In this document: positions 13,879 to 22,174 of the stretch, piece by piece
Layout of the letters: every line of letters begins with the position of its first letter
Position numbering within the stretch: position 1 is the stretch's first letter
Origin: a virus
Length of the DNA: 35,262 nt
Strand: one strand, 5' to 3'
IMG/VR virus record: IMGVR_UViG_3300035703_000251
Coordinates: 1-35,262 of that record
Made by a program: the position numbers and the translations under genes
The notes under the pieces: model-generated
Told to the model about the DNA's origin: nothing
Databases searched by the model: none
Seen by the model: the letters and a program-made list of their open reading frames with translations, nothing else

Positions 13879-14161
13879 AACGCCAGTCATCGGGGACGGT
13901 GTTATCACGATTGAATTGCCCGACGAAGGAAAAAAGAAAATGCCACTCGATCTGCCAGAAGGCGTCGGTCAGCTGATGATGACCGAGACAGCAGGCAACA
14001 TTCAGGCCAGCAATCGCAACTCGCGAAACGTTGGCGACATTGCCATGGGAGCCCTTCAGGGAACCATGGTAGCGAACTTCAAAGACACTGGTCTGATTGA
14101 AGGACGCACGGCTTCAGGCATCCTGGCAACTCCAATTGCGAGCCCAGCGAAGTCTGCATGA
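13865..14161 (+). CDS. hypothetical protein
   Basis: 98-residue protein starting MPTTETPVIGDGVITIELPD, with a central DLPEGVGQLMMTETAGNIQA and a Gly/Ala-rich end (DIAMGALQGTMVANFKDTGL). No domain recognised. GGAG lies 7 bases before the ATG at 13865, which is inside the last codons of the protease gene. The C-terminal part (about 55-98) has a small hydrophobic stretch but no clear membrane helix. Its position, coupled between the protease and a pair of overlapping small genes, suggests one functional cluster. Confidence 0.6.
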   Translation: MPTTETPVIGDGVITIELPDEGKKKMPLDLPEGVGQLMMTETAGNIQASNRNSRNVGDIAMGALQGTMVANFKDTGLIEGRTASGILATPIASPAKSA

Positions 14162-14421
14162 TCACTATCGAAGCGATAGTTCGTCGAATTCTCGACGAAA
14201 ACAAGGCGGCTCGGGATGAGGCCGAAAAGTTCACATCCCGAGCCGTTTCTGCAATCTCAAGGAATGCACCAGATGAGTTCTCCGACATCATCATCGACGC
14301 CAGTGGAACGGATCGAGAAGGCAGCGGTCAGCCGGTGGAAACTGGAAACACTGACAGGGCTTCTGGGTCTGCGATCGCTCCAGTCCCATCAACAACAGTC
14401 GGAACTGAATCAACGGGCTGA
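14158..14421 (+). CDS. hypothetical small protein, overlaps next gene
   Basis: 87-residue protein. The N half is helical and charged (MITIEAIVRRILDENKAARD), the C half is Ser/Thr/Gly-rich and likely unstructured. It starts with an ATGA overlap with the gene before. Its last 149 bases also encode the start of the next gene in another frame. One of the two may be favoured; the N half looks more like real protein than its tail. Confidence 0.5.
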   Translation: MITIEAIVRRILDENKAARDEAEKFTSRAVSAISRNAPDEFSDIIIDASGTDREGSGQPVETGNTDRASGSAIAPVPSTTVGTESTG

Positions 14422-14737
14422 AAACGAACACGTACGGCGCAGCGTTTGGGGATTCGAAGAGAAAGCTGCTCAGGGTGACGACATGCAATCGCAAACAATC
14501 CTCGGTGATCATCACATCACTCACCCGACGCCGATCATCTTGAACAATCAGCCATCCGGACAAACGGGGAGCCTCGCGAAAACCTTGGCCATTCTTGCTG
14601 CCGGTGCTTTGATCCCTGGGGCCGGAGTTGGCGGCTACCTCGCTTCGCAATTGTTGAAGCCAAAGCCGGAAACGAAAGCCCCAGCAGATGAGACGCTGGA
14701 TCTCGGCCTGCTTCGCGTTGAGGATCTGGAGCAGTGA
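14273..14737 (+). CDS. hypothetical membrane-anchored protein
   Basis: 154-residue protein. Residues about 1-90 are polar and helical (VERIEKAAVSRWKLETLTGL). A Gly/Ala-rich hydrophobic segment follows (TLAILAAGALIPGAGVGGYL, at about residues 105-125) and could span the membrane. A charged tail ends in GLLRVEDLEQ. I chose the ATG at 14273 with AAGGA 9 bases upstream; an in-frame ATG at 14216 lacks a ribosome site. The stop overlaps the GTG start of the sigma factor (GTGA). A holin-accessory or head-associated role is possible, but the sequence does not decide. Confidence 0.55.
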   Translation: MSSPTSSSTPVERIEKAAVSRWKLETLTGLLGLRSLQSHQQQSELNQRAENEHVRRSVWGFEEKAAQGDDMQSQTILGDHHITHPTPIILNNQPSGQTGSLAKTLAILAAGALIPGAGVGGYLASQLLKPKPETKAPADETLDLGLLRVEDLEQ

Positions 14738-15279
14738 CGGCAGCCCATGTTCTTCGAGATGAAGCCATGAGGCAGATCCGGCCAGAGGATCACATCGGCC
14801 TGGCCTGCATGATCGCTGCGAAGTTCACAACGCTGCATCCGATCGAAGACTCCGAGCAATTCGGGGACGCGATGGTCGGACTCATGAAGGCTGTCGAGAA
14901 GTTCCGGCCTGAACTCGGGTTTCAGTTTTCGACATTCGCCTACCACGTCATAAAGCGGCAAGTCATCGCAGGGTGGAAGCGAAGGCGCAAAGATGCTACA
15001 CGGATTTCCAGCACGTTCCTGGAGGACATTCCGGCCAGTCGTGAGTCCTTCGACGTGTCGGAGGGTGTTGACACTCAGGATCTGCTCGCGACAATGTTGG
15101 AGAATGTCAGTATATTACCCGAACAACAGCGGGCAGTGATCGAGGCCAGGCTGCAAGGCAAGAAGCTCCGAGAGATATCGGAAGCGATGGGACTGACAAA
15201 GCAGCGTATCCAACAGATCGAAGAACGTGCAACACGTATGCTACGCTGCATGATGGCACAAGCGGGGGCTATAGGATGA
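14734..15279 (+). CDS. sigma-70-family sigma factor
   Basis: 181-residue protein with regions 2 and 4 and no region 1. Region 2 (about 44-86): DAMVGLMKAVEKFRPELGFQ, then FSTFAYHVIKRQVIAGWKRR, the core-binding and -10 recognition helices. Region 4 (about 126-172): LPEQQRAVIEARLQGKKLRE, then ISEAMGLTKQRIQQIEERAT, the -35 HTH. It starts GTG at 14734, overlapping the preceding stop, with a possible later ATG at 14767. Phage sigma factors usually switch on late genes; here it sits directly before the packaging and head genes, so control of the rightward late operon is likely. Alternative: host-like factor picked up by transfer. Confidence 0.9.
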   Translation: MTAAHVLRDEAMRQIRPEDHIGLACMIAAKFTTLHPIEDSEQFGDAMVGLMKAVEKFRPELGFQFSTFAYHVIKRQVIAGWKRRRKDATRISSTFLEDIPASRESFDVSEGVDTQDLLATMLENVSILPEQQRAVIEARLQGKKLREISEAMGLTKQRIQQIEERATRMLRCMMAQAGAIG

Positions 15280-15785
15280 GCGTGCAACACTTCGACGGAT
15301 CAGTGGCAACCCTCGAACGACTCGAAGACGATGTTCGTGCCATCCGGAAGAAGTGCAAGACTCACGAGCACTGGCAGGAGCAGATCCTGAGATCCCTGAT
15401 CGACGCCGGCTGGATCTATTCGATGCTGGTCTGGCTCCCGGCCTGCAACATGCTTCACTGGGTCGAGCTGCTTCACGACGAGCGCGACAAACGGCGAGCA
15501 GCATTCGATCCCAGCTTCGAGCGGGAGAACTACGGGACCGAGCAGGCTCACAAGGCTTGCACGAAAGATCGAGAGCAGTGGTTCCGATTCGCCTTGATGG
15601 ATCTTGCTCGCCGAGGCTGGTCCCGAACAATGCTGGCGGCGGCATTTGGAGAACCGAGGACGAACATCATTCGGCGGCTGGAACGCCAGGACGGAAGGAT
15701 CGCATCGCCGGAGCTGATTGCAGACTTCCAAAACCGGGAACGAATTCGCAAAAGGTCCGACGCGGACGAAAACGAGGAATTCTGA
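15276..15785 (+). CDS. hypothetical protein with HTH-like C-terminal region
   Basis: 169-residue protein. The N half is helical and Trp-rich (HEHWQEQILRSLIDAGWIYS, then LPACNMLHWVELLHDERDKR). Residues about 109-135 (ARRGWSRTMLAAAFGEPRTN) resemble a helix-turn-helix, which would make it a small DNA-binding regulator beside the sigma factor. ATGA couples it to the sigma gene. I know no family. It could be a partner or anti-sigma-like factor, but that is speculation. Confidence 0.7.
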   Translation: MSVQHFDGSVATLERLEDDVRAIRKKCKTHEHWQEQILRSLIDAGWIYSMLVWLPACNMLHWVELLHDERDKRRAAFDPSFERENYGTEQAHKACTKDREQWFRFALMDLARRGWSRTMLAAAFGEPRTNIIRRLERQDGRIASPELIADFQNRERIRKRSDADENEEF

Positions 15786-15829
15786 AACGCGGGACAAAAG
15801 ATTTTTCGAAAAAGTTTCGGCGGTCTGAA

Positions 15830-16123
15830 ATGGCAAGAGCTGCGAAGTATCGGCAAGCGAGGAAAGAACCCGCGATTGTCACCCATCGGCGCGACAAGGG
15901 CCGACCATGGCGGCGAGCTCGGCTTCGATACTTCAACGCGGCGGCGACAAATCGACTCTGTCAGGAGTGCCTGAAGCGTGGGATCACTCGCCGGGCTGAT
16001 GTCGTCGACCATATCCAGACCGTTGCGAGCCGTCCCGACCTCGAATTCGAGGAAAGCAACCTGCAGGGGCTATGCAATGAGTGCCATGACAGCAAGACCG
16101 CCAGAGAAAACACGGGGAACTAA
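15830..16123 (+). CDS. HNH endonuclease
   Basis: 97-residue protein with the HNH layout: CQECLKRG (first zinc Cys pair), then VVDHIQTVASRPDLEFEESN (catalytic DH, then the Asn) and LQGLCNECHDSKTAR (second Cys pair and final His). Such proteins lie beside the terminase in many HK97-like phages and are needed for packaging cuts in HK97. I start it at the ATG at 15830. A longer in-frame reading from 15353 has shadow composition. The ribosome site is weak; a TTG or GTG start about 25 codons upstream is possible. The stop overlaps the small-terminase start (TAATG). Confidence 0.88.
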   Translation: MARAAKYRQARKEPAIVTHRRDKGRPWRRARLRYFNAAATNRLCQECLKRGITRRADVVDHIQTVASRPDLEFEESNLQGLCNECHDSKTARENTGN

Positions 16124-16590
16124 TGGCCAGACCAACAAAGTCCACAGAAGCGAAGAAACGCGACGGCACATATCGGAAGGACAAAGACTTCTCCCTCGAA
16201 TTGCCGGTCGAAGCTCCGGAGCCTCCAGACTTTCTCGGGGAGTCGGAGCGGGAGTGGTGGGATACCGTCGTCGGCTATCTGATGAAGCAGCGAACCGTCG
16301 CGAAGTGTGACGGGGTAGCGGTCGCGATGTTCTGCTCTGCGCTGGTCGAGTATGTCGAAGCCGATCGCGAAATCAAAACCAATGGCAGTTATGGCAGAAC
16401 AGACAAGGGCTATGAATATCTCCGGCCGGCGGTTGGAGTTCGCTCGAAGGCCTGGGACAAGATCCTGAAAATGTGTCGTCAGTTCGGAATGACGGCGGCC
16501 AGTCGAAACACGATCCTCCGAAAATCGAAGAGCGAGCAGGAGGAGGATCTGGAAGATGCTCGGAGTGAAGCGGCCAGGGGAGTTCGATGA
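16123..16590 (+). CDS. terminase small subunit, P27 family
   Basis: 155-residue protein matching phage terminase small subunits of the P27 type. Basic start (ARPTKSTEAKKRDGTYRKDK), then ESEREWWDTVVGYLMKQRTV, AVAMFCSALVEYVEADREIK and a C-terminal helix region (AWDKILKMCRQFGMTAASRN). The small subunit recognises the phage DNA and positions the large subunit. It lies between the HNH nuclease and the large terminase, with overlaps on both sides, the usual order in cohesive-end and headful siphoviruses. Length is normal. Confidence 0.9.
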   Translation: MARPTKSTEAKKRDGTYRKDKDFSLELPVEAPEPPDFLGESEREWWDTVVGYLMKQRTVAKCDGVAVAMFCSALVEYVEADREIKTNGSYGRTDKGYEYLRPAVGVRSKAWDKILKMCRQFGMTAASRNTILRKSKSEQEEDLEDARSEAARGVR

Positions 16591-18389
16591 AGGCTCCCTG
16601 CTATCAAGCCGAGATCGACGAGTACATCAACGGCGTGATGTCCGGCAAAATCACAGCCGGAAGGCTCCAGCGGTTGGCAGTAAAACGCCATGTGATGGAC
16701 CTGAAGCACGCAAAAAAACGCGGCTGGCACTTCAAGCCGTCAGTCGCCAGCTGGTGTATCTGGTTCATCGAATCGAAGTGCAAACACACGAAGAACTCGG
16801 TCGGTGCAAGGGCCGGAAGTCCTCTGATTCTGTCGCCTGCGCAGCGGTTCATCGTCTGGAGCTTGTTCGGGTGGCGAGATGCCGACGGATACCGGCGATT
16901 CCGGAAGGCTCACATCGAGGTGGCTAGAAAGTTTGGAAAGTCGACCTTCTGCGCGGCTGTTCTGCTTCTGGTTCTCTGCTTTGACGTGCCGGCCGATGAG
17001 TCCTGCGAGCTTTACACGGTCGCGACCAACGAAAAGCAGGCGAAGATTGTCTGGCGAGAAGCGAAAGCGATGGTGAAGAAGTCGCCAGCGCTCCGGGCCC
17101 TGATCAATACGCGGGTCAACTCGCTGGTTCTGAAGAAAGACGACTCGTTTATCCAGCCTCTCTGCTCTGATGGGGGCCAGTTGGACGGGCTTAACCCTTC
17201 CGTGATCGTTAAAGACGAGATCCACGCCTGGCAAGATCGGCATCGAGAGAGCCACGAAAAGCTCGAGACTGGCGACGGGGGACGCCTTCAGCCCCTCAAT
17301 TTGGGCATTACGACAGCAGGTTCCGACCGTTCAACGATCTGGAAAGAGGAGCGGGACTGGGCTCGGAGGGCTGTTGAGTCGGTTCTGACGGGTGAAATTG
17401 TCGACGATAGGCTCTTCAGCTTCATCTGCTGCATCGATACCGAGGCACACCAGTGCCCGCTCTGCTCTGGCAAGGGCTGCAGGGGCTGCGAATCCGGAAA
17501 CGTGCCGGCTGATGATCCGTTCGAGCGATCTTGCTGGCCGAAAGCGAATCCGAACCTCGGAATCAGTGTTGGCTTCGACAAATACCACGAACATGCGAAC
17601 CGAGCGAAGAAGGACGCGGCATACAACCGCGTTTTCATGCGGTATTACTGCAATGTGATGGTGAGCAGCTCCGAAAAGGCGATCCAGCCAGAACTCTGGA
17701 CCGGATGCAAGGGGAAGCCGTGGGTCGCAAAGGGTCAATTCTGCCGCGGAGCCGTGGACCTCGGGCGGTCTGATGACTTTGCGGCTTGGTGTCTGGTGTT
17801 TCCGTCGATCGTCGATGCTCTGGGCGAAGAAAAAGAGCCGATCCGCAGCTACGACATTCTCAGCAGGAGCTACACCTGCGAAGCCCGCGCTGAGGCTCTG
17901 CACAATCCTCTGGTAGATCGCTGGATCGAAGAGGGCCTGCTGACGTGTCATCCTGGCGACCAGGTCGACTTCGACGCTGTCGAGCAGGATATCGTGACAG
18001 TCTCAGAGGAATTCAACGTCGTCAGCTGGGCCTTCGACCCTACCTTCGCCCCTCAGATGATCCAGCGGCTGATCAACCTCTACGGATTCGAGGCTCACAA
18101 GTTCGTTCAGACTCCCTCCTGGTACAATCCGGCAGTGATTGAGCTTCGCAAGGCTCTCCGGCGAAAAGATGTTTCTCACGGTGGCGATCCGGTCCTCGGC
18201 TGGCAGATCGACAATTTGATCTACAAGCGGGACGCGAAGGATCTCTGCATGCCGGATAAAGGCGGTTCCCCGTTCAAAATCGACGCTGCCGTGGCTTTGC
18301 ACATGGCGATAGCTGACTGTCTGCACTATGCGGCCGACGACGAAAGCCGAATGTCGGTGTATGAATCACAGGGAATTAGGACGCTTTAA
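16587..18389 (+). CDS. terminase large subunit
   Basis: 600-residue packaging motor: ATPase plus nuclease. Walker A-like VARKFGKST at about residues 112-120, Walker B with catalytic Glu at VIVKDEIHAW (about 206-215), nuclease Asp in AVDLGRSDDFAAW (about 390) and a late acidic site in IDAAVALHMAIAD (about 565). Between the two domains there is a Cys cluster HQCPLCSGKGCRGCESG (about residues 288-303) that looks like a zinc knuckle and is unusual in terminases. Fits HK97/P27-type siphovirus packaging, with the portal gene 3 bases after it. Overlap of 4 bases with the small subunit. Confidence 0.95.
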   Translation: MKAPCYQAEIDEYINGVMSGKITAGRLQRLAVKRHVMDLKHAKKRGWHFKPSVASWCIWFIESKCKHTKNSVGARAGSPLILSPAQRFIVWSLFGWRDADGYRRFRKAHIEVARKFGKSTFCAAVLLLVLCFDVPADESCELYTVATNEKQAKIVWREAKAMVKKSPALRALINTRVNSLVLKKDDSFIQPLCSDGGQLDGLNPSVIVKDEIHAWQDRHRESHEKLETGDGGRLQPLNLGITTAGSDRSTIWKEERDWARRAVESVLTGEIVDDRLFSFICCIDTEAHQCPLCSGKGCRGCESGNVPADDPFERSCWPKANPNLGISVGFDKYHEHANRAKKDAAYNRVFMRYYCNVMVSSSEKAIQPELWTGCKGKPWVAKGQFCRGAVDLGRSDDFAAWCLVFPSIVDALGEEKEPIRSYDILSRSYTCEARAEALHNPLVDRWIEEGLLTCHPGDQVDFDAVEQDIVTVSEEFNVVSWAFDPTFAPQMIQRLINLYGFEAHKFVQTPSWYNPAVIELRKALRRKDVSHGGDPVLGWQIDNLIYKRDAKDLCMPDKGGSPFKIDAAVALHMAIADCLHYAADDESRMSVYESQGIRTL

Positions 18390-18391
18390 CG

Positions 18392-19957
18392 ATGCCTTTG
18401 AACCTTCGCGCAGCATGGCGGGCACTGACTGGCGCGAAAAGGCGATCGGCTGCCGACGATAACGATGACGACTGGATTCTGTCGCCAGAAACGCCTTCCG
18501 GTGTAAAATTGACCCGGAAAAAGGCTTATTCTGTTTCGTCCTGGTACCGAGCAATCAATCTGCTCAGTTCGACCGTCGCGAAGACTCGAATCGAGGTCCT
18601 CGACATCGCAAACGGGGCCAATTCGCACGATCCGAAGCACCCTCTGTCGCTGCTGCTTTCCGGCCACGGGCAACCGAACGAAGAAACGCTGAGATATCAC
18701 TTCGTTCAGACCCTAACGGCTCACGCAATCGGCCACGGTGGCGGATATGCGTACATTTTCCGCGATTCTGGCGGCCGTCCGACGGAGTTTCTGCAGCTTC
18801 GGCCCGATCGCACGTATCCAGTTCGCGAAAACGGCCAGCTTCTGTTTGTGACAACGATCGGCGGCGACTACGGAACGGCTCGCAGCGAGACCCGCAAGCT
18901 CCTGGCCGAGAACGTCCTGCACATTCACGGACTCGGTTACGACGGTCTGACGGGCTATTCCCTGCTGTCTTTGGCAGCTCGGGCGCTTGGTTCTGCCGTC
19001 GCGAAGGAGGAATTCGGGGCTCGGTACTTCAAGAATTCAGCCTCTCCCAGCGTAGTGATCCAAACCCCGAAGAAGCTGACTCCGCAGGCTTACAATAATT
19101 TGAAGAAATCATGGACAGAGCTGCGAACCGGTCTCGACAACGCTCACAAAACGGCGATTCTCGAAGAGGGGGCCGAAGTCAACGCGTTTTCGCACAGCGC
19201 AGCAGACTCCCAGCTGATCGAGGCCATGGGACGCGATCCGATCATGGTCTCGAACTTCACTGGCGTCCCGCCTCATCTGCTCGGAGTTCAGGGCTACAAC
19301 TCCTACAACTCGCTGGAAATCAGCTCGCAGGATCTGCTCGATTATGCTGTCGATCCGTGGTTCATCCCATGGGAGCAGGAGCTGGCGGCAAAGTGCCTGA
19401 CGGAGCGGGAGAAGCGGGAAAACACGCGAACCGTTCAGTTCCGAAGAAAGGATCTGATTCGAGTCGACCATGCGAAGCGAATCGCTGGAAATCGCGTTGC
19501 TCTGGGCGGTCATCCGTACAAGACCGTCAACCAGGTCCGAGTCGAGGAAGGCGATCAGCCTGTCGACGGCTACGACTTCATTCCAGTGCCTCTAAACATG
19601 AGCAGCACTCCGGATAACACCGATCCGGAGAAGCCCGACACGACGCCGGCAGACACGAACGAAGAAGCGGCTCGGGCTGTTCGCCAGTTGGTTGAACAGA
19701 CGGCGGCCAGGATGACGACTCGGCTTCATGGTGTTGCTCAGAAACTCGGATTTGTATTGCCTGGCGCTCATCGTTCAGTGCTGCTGGAATCGTTTGGGCC
19801 ATTGGTGAAGTTGGCACGATCAAGGGTATCAGCTGAAGCCGTCACGGACGAACTCATGCGGTCTGTTGAGACAGCTGCGAAGGAATCGCGGCTTGAAGAA
19901 TGGCTCGAAACAACTCCGGGCCGTGTTACCGATGCCATCTGTGGAAAACTGAAATGA
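18392..19957 (+). CDS. HK97-family portal protein
   Basis: 521-residue portal. Recognisable stretches: SSWYRAINLLSSTVAKTRIE near residue 50, KHPLSLLLSGHGQPNE, HAIGHGGGYAYIFRD, LHIHGLGYDGLTGYSLLSLA at about residue 175, GRDPIMVSNFTGVPPHLLG near residue 285 and the C-terminal tail. It forms the dodecameric ring at the head vertex through which DNA enters and to which the tail is attached. Residues about 410-440 are a Pro/Asp-rich tail (DNTDPEKPDTTPADTN), typical of an assembly tail. Its stop overlaps the protease start (ATGA). Confidence 0.93.
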   Translation: MPLNLRAAWRALTGAKRRSAADDNDDDWILSPETPSGVKLTRKKAYSVSSWYRAINLLSSTVAKTRIEVLDIANGANSHDPKHPLSLLLSGHGQPNEETLRYHFVQTLTAHAIGHGGGYAYIFRDSGGRPTEFLQLRPDRTYPVRENGQLLFVTTIGGDYGTARSETRKLLAENVLHIHGLGYDGLTGYSLLSLAARALGSAVAKEEFGARYFKNSASPSVVIQTPKKLTPQAYNNLKKSWTELRTGLDNAHKTAILEEGAEVNAFSHSAADSQLIEAMGRDPIMVSNFTGVPPHLLGVQGYNSYNSLEISSQDLLDYAVDPWFIPWEQELAAKCLTEREKRENTRTVQFRRKDLIRVDHAKRIAGNRVALGGHPYKTVNQVRVEEGDQPVDGYDFIPVPLNMSSTPDNTDPEKPDTTPADTNEEAARAVRQLVEQTAARMTTRLHGVAQKLGFVLPGAHRSVLLESFGPLVKLARSRVSAEAVTDELMRSVETAAKESRLEEWLETTPGRVTDAICGKLK

Positions 19958-20661
19958 GCCGAACACACCAGCAACGTCGCGACCTTCCTGTGAGCCTGAA
20001 AACGCGGGCTGACGGAACCCCGATTGAGACTCTGTCGGTTCGTGCCGAAGGGGATCAGATGCGTTCTCTGGTTGGCTACGGAGCTGTTTTTTATCGCGAA
20101 AACGAACCGGGTTCAGAGTTCTGGCTGTGGGATGACTTCGTCGAACGGATCATCCCAGGGGCTTTCGATCGAGCCCTGAAGGAAGACGACGTTCGGGCGT
20201 TCTTCAATCACGACGCGAATCATGTTCTCGGCCGTCGGCGGTTCGCTGCTGACGACTCGCTGAAGCTGACGGTCGACGAAGTCGGGCTCCGTTACGAGAT
20301 CCCGTTCGATTCTGCGGACCCTGATCACGTTTCAGTCTTCGGGAAGGTGCGATCGGGCAAGGTCTCGGGCTCCAGCTTCATGTTCATCCCGACGGCCGAG
20401 ACCTATCGCAGCGAAACCGATCCGGAGACGAAGAAGCGGATCGACATCGTCGAGGTTACGGAAGTCCGCCTGTTCGAGGTTGGTCCTGTCGTGTTTCCGG
20501 CCTACGACGCGACAACGTCCGAGCTTCGCAGACGAATGGCTGGAGATCTCACCCAGCGAGAGCGCGAAGCTCGTGATCGCAGAGCCTCACAGGGCGATTC
20601 TGAACGCCTTCGACTGTTCCGCCATCGCGTTGCCGTTGAGTCTGCTCTGCGTTCGCTCTGA
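19954..20661 (+). CDS. prohead maturation protease, HK97 type
   Basis: 235-residue serine protease that cuts the capsid delta domain during head maturation. Visible elements: RSLVGYGAVFYRENEPGSEF (about 34-54), WDDFVERIIPGAFDRALKED, the catalytic His region FFNHDANHVLGRR and the Ser region KVSGSSFMFIP. The tail (REREARDRRASQ) is charged. I start it at the ATG at 19954, which overlaps the portal stop; an ATG at 19900 lies in the portal gene. It is followed by a hairpin and the capsid gene. Fold and role are well supported. Confidence 0.92.
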   Translation: MSRTHQQRRDLPVSLKTRADGTPIETLSVRAEGDQMRSLVGYGAVFYRENEPGSEFWLWDDFVERIIPGAFDRALKEDDVRAFFNHDANHVLGRRRFAADDSLKLTVDEVGLRYEIPFDSADPDHVSVFGKVRSGKVSGSSFMFIPTAETYRSETDPETKKRIDIVEVTEVRLFEVGPVVFPAYDATTSELRRRMAGDLTQREREARDRRASQGDSERLRLFRHRVAVESALRSL

Positions 20662-20694
20662 ACGCTCACGAGTGCCTTCTGAATGCCGCCGAGT

Positions 20695-20720
20695 CGGCTG
20701 ATTGGCTGCCAAGTCAGCCG
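20695..20720 (+). other. stable hairpin upstream of the capsid gene
   Basis: CGGCTGA (20695-20701) pairs with TCAGCCG (20714-20720), and inside it TTGG pairs with CCAA with a CTG loop and one bulged G: about 11 bp in 26 bases. No T-run follows, so it is not a terminator. It ends 38 bases before the capsid start and may protect the 5' end of a processed mRNA. Confidence 0.45.
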
Positions 20721-20758
20721 GAAAGACAGAAGCACTCAAGAGCAAAGGAGCCATTCCG

Positions 20759-22102
20759 ATGGCAGTAACCGCGAAAGCCCTCCGTGAAAAACGCGAGGCA
20801 CTACACGCCAAGATGGTCGAACACCGCGACAAGATCACGGCAGACGCTTATAAGTTCGACGAGGCTGATGAACGAGCCTGGCAGCAGATGCACGACGAAG
20901 AAAAGCAGCTCGACAGCCAGATCCGGCAGATTGAGCAGGCTGACGACATCGTGAAGAACCGCGACAAGTCCCTCGAAGAGCGGGATAAACTGAAGCGAGA
21001 CTTTAAGAAAAAGTCGCGACAAGTTGACCCGTCGAAACCTCTGACTGCCGAAGAGCGCAATCTGGCGATCGGCGGGGCTCTTGTTCGGTTCCTCTGTGGA
21101 GTCGGGGCGGCTCTCAGTACTCAAACCCGCGAAGTTGTCGAACGCGCAAAGGCTCAAGGCTTGTACCGCGGCAACTCGAAGTTGCTCGACATTCGCTTGG
21201 GTTTGACTCCCGCAGAGACTCGCACGAAACAGCGAGCCTTGGCATTCGGAGCCCACTCTGGCAACGTTGGAACGCTCGGCCCTGAAGGTTTTGTTAGTAC
21301 GCTCGAACAGAACCTGCTGACTCACGGCCCGATGCTGCAGGTCTCGACGATCATGTACACAAACGACGGGCGGAACATTCAGGCTCCGTATGTCGATGAC
21401 ACCTCGAACGAAGGTGATATCGTTGCAGAAGCTGCTGCAGTTTCAGCAACGGCCGATCCTACCTTCAGCGAGCTGGTTTGGGGAGCCTACAAGGTTCGAT
21501 CGAAGAGGGTCATCTACTCCAGCGAATCTGCTGAGGATGTTGTCTTCGATCTGCCGAACATTCTGGCGGCTCTGCTTGGCGAGCGAATTGGCCGAGGCAT
21601 GAATCGTTATTGCACGACGGGAACTGGCTCCAGCCAGCACACTGGCGTTGTTATCGATTCGGCACTCGGAAAGACGGCGGCCAGTGCGACGGCCTTCACG
21701 GCTGACGAACTGATTGACCTGGAGCATTCTGTCGATCCGTCGTATCGCATGAACGCCACATACATGATGCACGACACGATTCTGGCTTACGTCCGAAAGC
21801 TGAAGTATTCAGGCTCTGGAGAATACATCTTCAAGTTTGAAAAGGGCACGAACGGAACGCTCAACGGGCGGAATGTTCAGGTAAACAACCACATGGCCAC
21901 GGCTTTGACGACTGGCCAGAAGCTGGTTCTGTTCGGCGACTTCTCGAAGTACATCGTTCGGGTCGTCAACACGATTCGAGTTCGCAGGAACCTCGAATTG
22001 CACAGCGACAACGATCAGGAATCGCTTCAGGCGTTCCTGCGATCTGACGCAAAGCTGAACCAGCACGGCACTTCGCCGATGAAGCGCCTGCAGTTGGCGT
22101 AA
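20759..22102 (+). CDS. major capsid protein, HK97 fold
   Basis: 447-residue capsid precursor. The N-terminal about 100 residues are a helical delta or scaffold domain (KALREKREALHAKMVEHRDK, KQLDSQIRQIEQADD), cut off by the protease encoded before it. After a linker, the HK97 fold is seen in LGPEGFVSTLEQNLLTHGPM, the E-loop to P-domain stretch NIQAPYVDDTSNEGDIVAEA, and near the C terminus QVNNHMATALTTGQKLVLFG and FSKYIVRVVNTIRVRRN. I use the ATG at 20759, which has AAAGGAG 8 bases upstream; an earlier start at 20702 lies on the hairpin. The most abundant virion protein. Confidence 0.95.
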   Translation: MAVTAKALREKREALHAKMVEHRDKITADAYKFDEADERAWQQMHDEEKQLDSQIRQIEQADDIVKNRDKSLEERDKLKRDFKKKSRQVDPSKPLTAEERNLAIGGALVRFLCGVGAALSTQTREVVERAKAQGLYRGNSKLLDIRLGLTPAETRTKQRALAFGAHSGNVGTLGPEGFVSTLEQNLLTHGPMLQVSTIMYTNDGRNIQAPYVDDTSNEGDIVAEAAAVSATADPTFSELVWGAYKVRSKRVIYSSESAEDVVFDLPNILAALLGERIGRGMNRYCTTGTGSSQHTGVVIDSALGKTAASATAFTADELIDLEHSVDPSYRMNATYMMHDTILAYVRKLKYSGSGEYIFKFEKGTNGTLNGRNVQVNNHMATALTTGQKLVLFGDFSKYIVRVVNTIRVRRNLELHSDNDQESLQAFLRSDAKLNQHGTSPMKRLQLA

Positions 22103-22174
22103 CGAAACCAGAGGGGCGTCCCGGTGGTGGATCGGTTCGGAGCCGTGAAGCCATCGGGGCCTTCTCGACATCTT

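Noticed and set aside
15353-15829. Long upstream extension of the HNH gene
   Set aside because: It runs in a second frame across a coupled gene (15276-15785) and reads like a shadow; the HNH part alone is normal in length.
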